NCBI GenBank assembly: GCA_913053815.1
Contig: CAJXGK010000001.1
Coordinates: forward strand, 1-22,971
DNA length: 22,971 nucleotides
Origin: an uncultured Rhodanobacteraceae bacterium
Lineage (GTDB): Bacteria > Pseudomonadota > Gammaproteobacteria > Xanthomonadales > Rhodanobacteraceae
Direction: 5' to 3'
The notes beneath the pieces are model-generated. The model was not told the DNA's origin. It did no database searches and saw nothing but the letters and a program-made list of their open reading frames with translations. The first letter of the stretch is position 1. Every line of letters begins with the position of its first letter. Shown here one piece after another: positions 18,774 to 22,971 of this stretch. The position numbers were made by a program, and so were the translations under genes.

Positions 18774-19376
18774 ATGAAGCTATACACCAGCCTGACCTCC
18801 CCGTTTGCGCGCAAGGTACGTGTTGCAGTGATCGAAAAAAGGCTCTCCGATCTGGTTGAAACCATAGTCCTCGATCCCTGGGCCAGCCCCGATGAACTGG
18901 TGCGGGTTAATCCGCTCTCACAGGTACCGACGCTGGTTCTGGATAACGGGCTACCCTTAAGTAACAGCGATACAATCATTGACTGGCTCGAACGCCAATA
19001 TCCAACTCCAGCGTTGTTGCCAGACGATGAAAAACTACGTACCCAGGCCCTGGCTATTGCCGCTCTCACCCAGGGAATGATCGAATGTACTGTGGACATC
19101 GTGCTTGAACGTCGTAAAACAACCGTCCAGCAAGGCCGAGCCATGATCGAGCGTCGTCTCGTCACCATTGACCGGGTCATCGACACTCTGGCCACGCGTT
19201 TCAAACCGGATACCCGCCATTTTCACCTTGACGGAATGGGGGTCGCCTGCGCTCTGGCCTATCTCGACCTGCGGGTACCAGAACGGAACTGGCGTAAACG
19301 TTCCAAGCAATTGGCTACCTGGCAAACCTGGGCCGCTGAACGGGATTCTATGCGGGCCACCCAACCGCCACCCTGA
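18774..19376 (+). CDS. Glutathione S-transferase family protein, YibF-like
   Basis: A 200-residue cytosolic GST. The thioredoxin-fold N-domain starts MKLYTSLTSPFARKVRVAV, with Ser9-Pro10-Phe11 at the glutathione site, QVPTLVLDNG with the cis-Pro, and LSNSDTIIDWLE. The helical C-domain includes GMGVACALAYLDLRVPERNW, which resembles the end of Escherichia coli YibF. The substrate of this subgroup is not established. It stands alone: 459 bp follow the previous gene and a repeat-bearing gap comes after it. Codon use looks like that of the neighbouring genes. Confidence 0.9.
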   Translation: MKLYTSLTSPFARKVRVAVIEKRLSDLVETIVLDPWASPDELVRVNPLSQVPTLVLDNGLPLSNSDTIIDWLERQYPTPALLPDDEKLRTQALAIAALTQGMIECTVDIVLERRKTTVQQGRAMIERRLVTIDRVIDTLATRFKPDTRHFHLDGMGVACALAYLDLRVPERNWRKRSKQLATWQTWAAERDSMRATQPPP

Positions 19377-19480
19377 TGGGGGCGTTGCGCGCATAGGTCA
19401 TCTGCCTGGAAAATCTGCAGATGGGTGACAAGCTTCTACCCACCGGGGCTGGGCAATGCGACGTTTCTCGCTACGTTGGG

Positions 19481-19569
19481 GTTCGCTCGGACGTCACGGA
19501 CCAGTACGTGGATCCCGGGTCTGCGCCCGGGATGACGAAACAAAAGCGTTGCGCTCCGCCCGGGATGAG
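19481..19569. repeat. Dispersed palindromic repeat, copy A
   Basis: Begins GTTCGCTCGGACGTCACGG, runs through CCAGTACGTGGATCCCGGG, and has a hairpin of ATCCCGGG (19512-19519) with CCCGGGAT (19526-19533) followed by GACGA. A degenerate second half ends in CGCCCGGGATGAG. It is nearly identical to copy B. Confidence 0.92.
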
Positions 19570-19629
19570 CAGGCAAGGGCGCCGCGAACCACGGCAATGA
19601 ATAAGCTGCCGCCATTCTCAATTATTGTC

Positions 19630-19649
19630 ATTCCCGCGTAGGCGGGAAT
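19630..19649. repeat. Short palindrome, different family
   Basis: ATTCCCGC (19630-19637), loop GTAG, GCGGGAAT (19642-19649). The type GTCATTCCCGC...GCGGGAATYCA is a widespread intergenic palindrome in proteobacteria. It sits between copies A and B of the longer repeat. Confidence 0.85.
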
Positions 19650-19674
19650 TCACTCGGCCCGGAGCACGCTTGAG

Positions 19675-19760
19675 GTTCGCTCGGACGCCACGGCCAGTAC
19701 GTGGATCCCGGGTCTGCGCCCGGGATGACGAGACAAAGGCACTGCGCTTTGTCCGGGATA
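19675..19760. repeat. Dispersed palindromic repeat, copy B
   Basis: Matches copy A from GTTCGCTCGGACG onward with few changes and one base shorter (ACGGCCAGTACG against ACGGACCAGTACG). The hairpin arms are ATCCCGGG (19705-19712) and CCCGGGAT (19719-19726). The final quarter diverges (CTTTGTCCGGGATAAC). Confidence 0.92.
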
Positions 19761-19890
19761 ACGTAAACAGAGGAGGTGACACGCTGGATGACGTAAATAG
19801 GGAAGATGGCCTGCATCTACCGTCCTATATAGACTGCGTAGAAGTTATGGGTCGAGGTAAACTTGGCGTTTGTACTGGCGGAGAATGATC

Positions 19891-20658
19891 ATGCAGCTTG
19901 AGCAGACTAAAGCCGTGATAACCGGCGGAGTATCCGGCCTGGGTTTCGCCGTAGCACAACACCTGGTGGCCCATGGCGCCAGGGTTGCGTTGTTCGACAT
20001 CAATGCTGAACATGTCGAGGCGGCGCTAGCCAAGTTGGGTAGCCAGGCATGTTTCTTTCACACCAATGTAAGTGATGAAGGCCAGGTCAGTACTCATGTA
20101 CGTGAGGCCGCGGCCAAGATGGGTGGCCTGAATGCGGCGATCAATTGCGCAGGAATTCTTGGTGCGGGACGCATTCTTGGCAAGCAAGGTCCGATGCCGC
20201 TGGCCCAATTTGCACGTACCGTCGAAGTCAACCTGATTGGATCTTTCAACGTCGCCAAGACCGCTGCCGAACACATGCAGCACAACGATCCCGGTGCTGA
20301 TGGCGAACGCGGTGTCATCGTTAATACAGCCTCGATTGCTGCCTTTGAAGGCCAAATTGGTCAGGCCGCCTACTCAGCCTCAAAAGGTGGTCTGGTCAGC
20401 ATGACCTTGCCCATGGCGCGTGAGTTTGCCCGCATCGGCATACGGGTGATGACGATAGCCCCCGGGGTATTTCACACCCCCATGGTTGATGGGATGCCCG
20501 AGCAGGTTTATCAGTCGCTGTGCGCACAGGTACCCTATCCCTCGCGCTTGGGCAACCCTGAAGAATTTGCCGAAACAGTCGCCTTCATTCTGCAAAATCA
20601 TTATCTGAACGGCAGTGTGATCCGCATTGATGGCGCCATTCGCCTACCCCCCAAATAA
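19891..20658 (+). CDS. Short-chain dehydrogenase, 3-hydroxyacyl-CoA dehydrogenase type II-like
   Basis: A classical SDR of 255 residues. It has the cofactor motif TGGVSGLG (11-18), Asp37 at the end of strand two (favours NAD over NADP), NCAGI (85-89), Asn114, and the catalytic Ser148, Tyr161 and Lys165 (YSASK). The insertion GRILGKQGPMPLAQFARTVE and ASIAAFEGQIGQAAYSASKG resemble HSD17B10-type enzymes that oxidise 3-hydroxyacyl-CoA in fatty acid or branched-chain degradation; the substrate is inferred only. The ATG at 19891 has GGAG 7 bases upstream and is preferred to the ATG at 19885 and to a TTG at 19870. efpL follows 43 bp downstream. Confidence 0.93.
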   Translation: MQLEQTKAVITGGVSGLGFAVAQHLVAHGARVALFDINAEHVEAALAKLGSQACFFHTNVSDEGQVSTHVREAAAKMGGLNAAINCAGILGAGRILGKQGPMPLAQFARTVEVNLIGSFNVAKTAAEHMQHNDPGADGERGVIVNTASIAAFEGQIGQAAYSASKGGLVSMTLPMAREFARIGIRVMTIAPGVFHTPMVDGMPEQVYQSLCAQVPYPSRLGNPEEFAETVAFILQNHYLNGSVIRIDGAIRLPPK

Positions 20659-20701
20659 TTTTCTGATGGTACCTGTTTCATTCCACGCCAAGGCAACAAA
20701 T

Positions 20702-21265
20702 ATGCGAACCGTCGAAGTCAAACGCGGAGCGGTAGTTGAATACCGCGGCACAATCTATCAAGTACGTGACATTGAACGGAGTACGCCGACAGCCCGGGGC
20801 GGTAATGTCACCTTTCGGTTTACCCTCTACAGCGTACCAGGCGGCCACAAGTTCAACCTTAGCCTGCGTGCCGATGACGAACTCAAGGAAATCAACCTAA
20901 CCCGCCGCCAGGCAGGGTTTTCCTACAAAGAGGGGGAAACCTTCGTTTTCATGGATGCTGAGAACTATAGTCAATATCTGCTGGCCCCAGAAATCGTTGG
21001 TGACAATGCAAAGTATATCTCTGCCGGCCTGGAGGACTGTTTTATCCAACTGATCGATGACCAGCCGGTGGCGCTGCAAGTTCCAACCACGGTCAAGCTT
21101 GGCGTCATCGATACCGCACCAGCACTGAAGGGCGGCAGTGCCACCCACCGCTCTAAACCGGCCCGTCTGGAAACCGGCATCGAAGTGCAAGTACCCGATT
21201 ACATAGGGATCGGCGACAAGATTCTGGTCAACACCCTGAATGGGGAATATGCCGGACGAACCTGA
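20702..21265 (+). CDS. efpL: Elongation factor P-like protein EfpL (YeiP)
   Basis: EfpL is a paralogue of EF-P that binds between the P and E sites and relieves ribosomes stalled on proline-rich and some other sequences. The product is 187 residues with three beta-barrel domains. The loop that faces the P-site tRNA reads STPTARGGN (27-35) with Arg32 at its tip, matching the PTARG loop of EfpL and not the modifiable Lys of EF-P. DINLTRR-like and VFMD segments and the C-terminal VPDYIGIGDKILVNT support the call. I start at the ATG at 20702 (AAGG about 8 bases upstream); in-frame starts at 20627 and 20666 would overlap or abut the dehydrogenase gene. Confidence 0.93.
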   Translation: MRTVEVKRGAVVEYRGTIYQVRDIERSTPTARGGNVTFRFTLYSVPGGHKFNLSLRADDELKEINLTRRQAGFSYKEGETFVFMDAENYSQYLLAPEIVGDNAKYISAGLEDCFIQLIDDQPVALQVPTTVKLGVIDTAPALKGGSATHRSKPARLETGIEVQVPDYIGIGDKILVNTLNGEYAGRT

Positions 21266-21630
21266 AAGCACCTCAAAAAGCCGTAGCGAACGATTCGAGT
21301 ACCCAATGTTCTGAAGCGAATCCCCGAGACCTATCAGCTGAAGAGGTAAGGAATAAGCGAGGAGGCCATATAGCAATCGGGCTGCGCAATAAGTTGATCG
21401 AGGGACTCCGGTTTCTAGCGATCAAATTGAATAGCTCGCACCCGGCCCGATCACCGTACAACAAGGCCAGCTATCGTACCGGCACCCCCTACGCCATGAC
21501 CATGTACAACGTAATCCTCATCCACACAGGCAGAAACGGGGCGAGATGGTAGGTCACTCAGTATAACCGATCCCGGAAAGCGTATAGCGAAGCGTTACAC
21601 TGAGTTGACTCCAAGCTGACGAGGATCACC
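21266..21630. other. Gap without a confident gene
   Basis: Follows efpL. The plus frame that ends at TAG 21550-21552 has no stop back to 21157 (131 codons), but no ATG until 21496. It may be chance or the end of a decayed gene. A minus-strand frame (21273-21464) has no ribosome site. A stem-loop lies at 21556-21605. No terminator with a T-run is seen after efpL. Confidence 0.5.
21556..21605 (+). promoter_or_regulatory. Imperfect stem-loop upstream of the secreted protein
   Basis: ACTCAGT (21556-21562) pairs with ACTGAGT (21599-21605), and after one mismatch TAAC (21564-21567) pairs with GTTA (21594-21597). The enclosed 26 bases contain a shorter GCG-TATA-type fold. It ends 25 bp before the next start codon and could be a leader structure; function unknown. 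Confidence 0.4.
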
Positions 21631-22164
21631 ATGACCTACCATCCCCGCCTTGTTACCCGTCGGCTCTATGTTCTGCTGCTGGTTTGGGTTTCCATCCCGG
21701 TGCTGGCTGCAGGCTACACGCTGGGAAATGGGGAAATTCACTTTTTCGTACCGGACAACTGGCCGATGATCATGGAGCAGACACAGGGCGAGCCGCAATT
21801 CATCGCTTTTCAGGTACCGGACACCTCACCCAGCGGAAAACAGGTTCTTTCACGCGTCACAGTGACTATGCACCAAGTGATCGATATCGCCGAATTCCGC
21901 TCCTGGGTAAAAGCCCAGGTTCACAAAAGCCATAGCCTGCCTGGCTATCAGGCTAACGGCAAGCATCATTCTCGCCGTTTTGTCTACCACGCACTGGAAA
22001 ATGGAGTGCGTATGCAGTACCTCGAACAGTATTATTTCAAAAACGGATATGCCGTGCAATTACGCTGCCTGCGTCCACAACACGACCAATCCGGCGAAAC
22101 CTGGCAAAACGCCTTTGACCGTGGCTGCCAGCAGATCGCCCACAGTCTTAATGGCCCGCAATAA
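21631..22164 (+). CDS. Putative secreted protein of unknown function
   Basis: I do not recognise this 177-residue protein. It has a basic N-terminus, a hydrophobic core (LYVLLLVWVSIPVLA) and a likely signal peptidase site near residue 26, so it should be periplasmic or secreted. The mature part is a mixed alpha/beta domain with HFFVPDNWPMIMEQTQGEPQ, a strand VLSRVTVTMHQV, and an aromatic-rich centre (RMQYLEQYYFKNGY). Two cysteines, in RCLRPQ and RGCQQ, could form a disulfide. GAGGA lies 5 bases before the ATG. It stands alone and is convergent with dksA. Confidence 0.8.
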   Translation: MTYHPRLVTRRLYVLLLVWVSIPVLAAGYTLGNGEIHFFVPDNWPMIMEQTQGEPQFIAFQVPDTSPSGKQVLSRVTVTMHQVIDIAEFRSWVKAQVHKSHSLPGYQANGKHHSRRFVYHALENGVRMQYLEQYYFKNGYAVQLRCLRPQHDQSGETWQNAFDRGCQQIAHSLNGPQ

Positions 22165-22194
22165 ACGATCTACATCTCGATAAGAAATAAAGCC

Positions 22195-22228
22195 CTACAC
22201 CGTCCCACGACACAGCGAGTCGGTGTAG
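22195..22228 (-). terminator. Possible terminator downstream of dksA
   Basis: CTACACCG (22195-22202) and CGGTGTAG (22221-22228) form an 8-bp stem with an 18-base loop. On the minus strand it is followed by GGGCTTTATTTCTT, a broken T-rich run. It is about 105 bp past the dksA stop. The loop is long and the T-run imperfect, so the call is tentative. Confidence 0.4.
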
Positions 22229-22332
22229 TGCTATGCACAACGCGGGCCTAATTTGTGCCCCGTCTACACGTCCCCGAATAATCTACGAACTGGGAGCCTC
22301 CGGTACGTAGCAAGCGATGCTGCCCTTTCCTT

Positions 22333-22971
22333 TCAGTCACCAATCTGCTTGCGCAAGTGCTCACGCCGTTCCTGGGCATCAAGACTGAGGGTAGCGATCG
22401 GCCGTGCATCAAGGCGCTCGACCCCGATATCCTCGTCAGTCTCCTCACAGTATCCATAACTGCCTTCCTCGATGCGGCGCAAGGCCTTGTCGATTTTGGA
22501 AATCAACTTGCGATACCGATCACGGGTACGTAATTCAAGAGCATTTTCTGATTCGCGCGTAGCACGCTCGGCTTCATCACCTACGTCGCGGACTTCCTCA
22601 CGCAAATTTTCCATGGTCTGACGCGACTCATCGACCAACGCCTGCCGCCAATTCAGAAGCTTGGTGCGGAAATAGGCAAGCTGGCGCGGGCCCATATATT
22701 CCTCATCTTGGGTCGGCTTGTAATTCGGCGGCAAAGGGACATCCGCGCTGGTAGACAAGGCATACCGTCCCCCTTCACGAGTGATGCTGCGGAGGTCAAA
22801 AGAACTTGGTTTCTTGAGCTGATTCACGGGAGCTGAGGATTTCCTGCTGGGTTTCTTTGACGTGGTTGGGGAAGATCTGTGCGGTAATTTCGACGAGGAT
22901 GAGACCTTGCCAGGTATGGCCTTGGTGGCCTTGGTGGCCTTGGTGGCCTTGGTGGCCTTGGTGGCCTTGGT
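22333..22971 (-). CDS. dksA: RNA polymerase-binding regulator DksA with basic N-terminal extension, 5' end outside the window
   Basis: DksA enters the secondary channel of RNA polymerase and, with ppGpp, retunes promoters for rRNA and amino-acid genes. Read on the minus strand, the frame stays open to the right edge (212 residues seen) with no ATG, so the gene continues outside. The GTG at 22827 is an internal Val codon. The first 18 residues seen are six TKA units, then a Lys/Ser/Pro-rich linker; the conserved part begins near YMGPRQLAYFRTKLLNWRQ. Coiled coil: DVGDEAERAT. The zinc region reads GYCEETDEDIGVERLDARP then ATLSLDAQERRE, so only one of the four usual cysteines remains. The long basic N-terminus recalls Xanthomonadales-type DksA. 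Confidence 0.92.
   Translation of the reverse strand, partial: TKATKATKATKATKATKAIPGKVSSSSKLPHRSSPTTSKKPSRKSSAPVNQLKKPSSFDLRSITREGGRYALSTSADVPLPPNYKPTQDEEYMGPRQLAYFRTKLLNWRQALVDESRQTMENLREEVRDVGDEAERATRESENALELRTRDRYRKLISKIDKALRRIEEGSYGYCEETDEDIGVERLDARPIATLSLDAQERREHLRKQIGD
22918..22971 (-). repeat. 9-bp tandem repeat encoding Thr-Lys-Ala
   Basis: Six exact copies of ACCAAGGCC (minus strand), in frame with dksA, run to the last base of the window. The total number is unknown because the array continues or ends beyond the edge. All six copies are identical at the DNA level, which points to recent expansion or homogenisation. Confidence 0.97.

Larger units (their letters stand above)
19377..19890. 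other. Repeat-bearing gap without a gene
   Basis: About 510 bp between the GST gene and the dehydrogenase gene. It holds two copies of a palindromic repeat (19481-19569 and 19675-19760), a separate hairpin (19630-19649), and near 19756-19806 a pair of related 21-base stretches of the type GGATRACGTAAAYAG, 30 bp apart. The reading frames here run across the repeats and look like chance. Confidence 0.75.

Noticed and set aside
19481..19760. CRISPR array
   Set aside because: Only two long diverging copies with an unequal spacer; no short regular repeat-spacer pattern and no cas genes.
19456..19888. Reading frames of 61-87 codons across the repeat gap
   Set aside because: They consist of translated palindromic repeat units (both copies give the same RVCARDDET-like peptide) and have no ribosome sites.
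21273..21464. 63-codon minus-strand gene downstream of efpL
   Set aside because: No ribosome site, no family resemblance, and a competing open frame lies on the other strand.
22333..22827. dksA starting at the GTG at 22827 (164 residues)
   Set aside because: The frame is open upstream to the window edge and encodes a Lys-rich tail continuous with the core; this GTG has no ribosome site and is read as Val.

Overview
The window looks like core chromosome from a gammaproteobacterium, moderately GC-rich by eye. Several genes point there together: an F1Fo-ATPase operon headed by atpI, with a 156-residue b subunit and an H+-type c subunit; membrane acyltransferase PlsB; SecB; PilU; EfpL (YeiP); an Escherichia-like QueD; and DksA. 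The phasin suggests the cell can make polyhydroxyalkanoate granules. The long Lys/Ala/Thr-rich N-terminal extension of DksA recalls Xanthomonadales-type homologues. I cannot name a genus.

Layout from left to right. Positions 1-3772 (minus strand) hold atpI-atpB-atpE-atpF-atpH-atpA, with atpA cut by the left edge, so atpG, atpD and atpC should lie beyond it. A minus-strand phasin gene (3992-4399) follows, with a strong intrinsic terminator at its 3' side. queD (minus) and secB (plus) diverge from a 97-bp spacer. From secB a plus-strand run continues: gpsA, a ~1000-residue SNF2-family helicase, an unrecognised lipoprotein and plsB. gpsA and plsB are consecutive steps of phospholipid synthesis (dihydroxyacetone phosphate to glycerol-3-phosphate to lysophosphatidate), so this run is partly a membrane-lipid module. 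plsB meets pgk (minus) tail to tail with a 10-bp overlap. pgk diverges from maiA, a zeta-class GST. pilU (minus) diverges from an overlapping pair made of a DUF4398-like lipoprotein and an OmpA-domain protein.

The right third is looser and has three stretches without a confident gene: 18315-18773, 19377-19890 and 21266-21630. Between them lie a YibF-like GST, a short-chain dehydrogenase of the HSD10 type, efpL and an unrecognised secreted protein. The 19377-19890 gap carries two copies of a dispersed palindromic repeat plus a third, different hairpin. The window ends inside dksA, whose 5' part is a 9-bp tandem repeat encoding Thr-Lys-Ala.

I see no CRISPR array, tRNA, rRNA, complete insertion sequence, prophage or defence island. 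The more unusual observations are the DksA with a degenerate zinc site and a repeat-encoded basic tail, the palindromic repeat cluster, the in-frame 18-bp repeat in the lipoprotein, and the unexplained stop-free frame after efpL.
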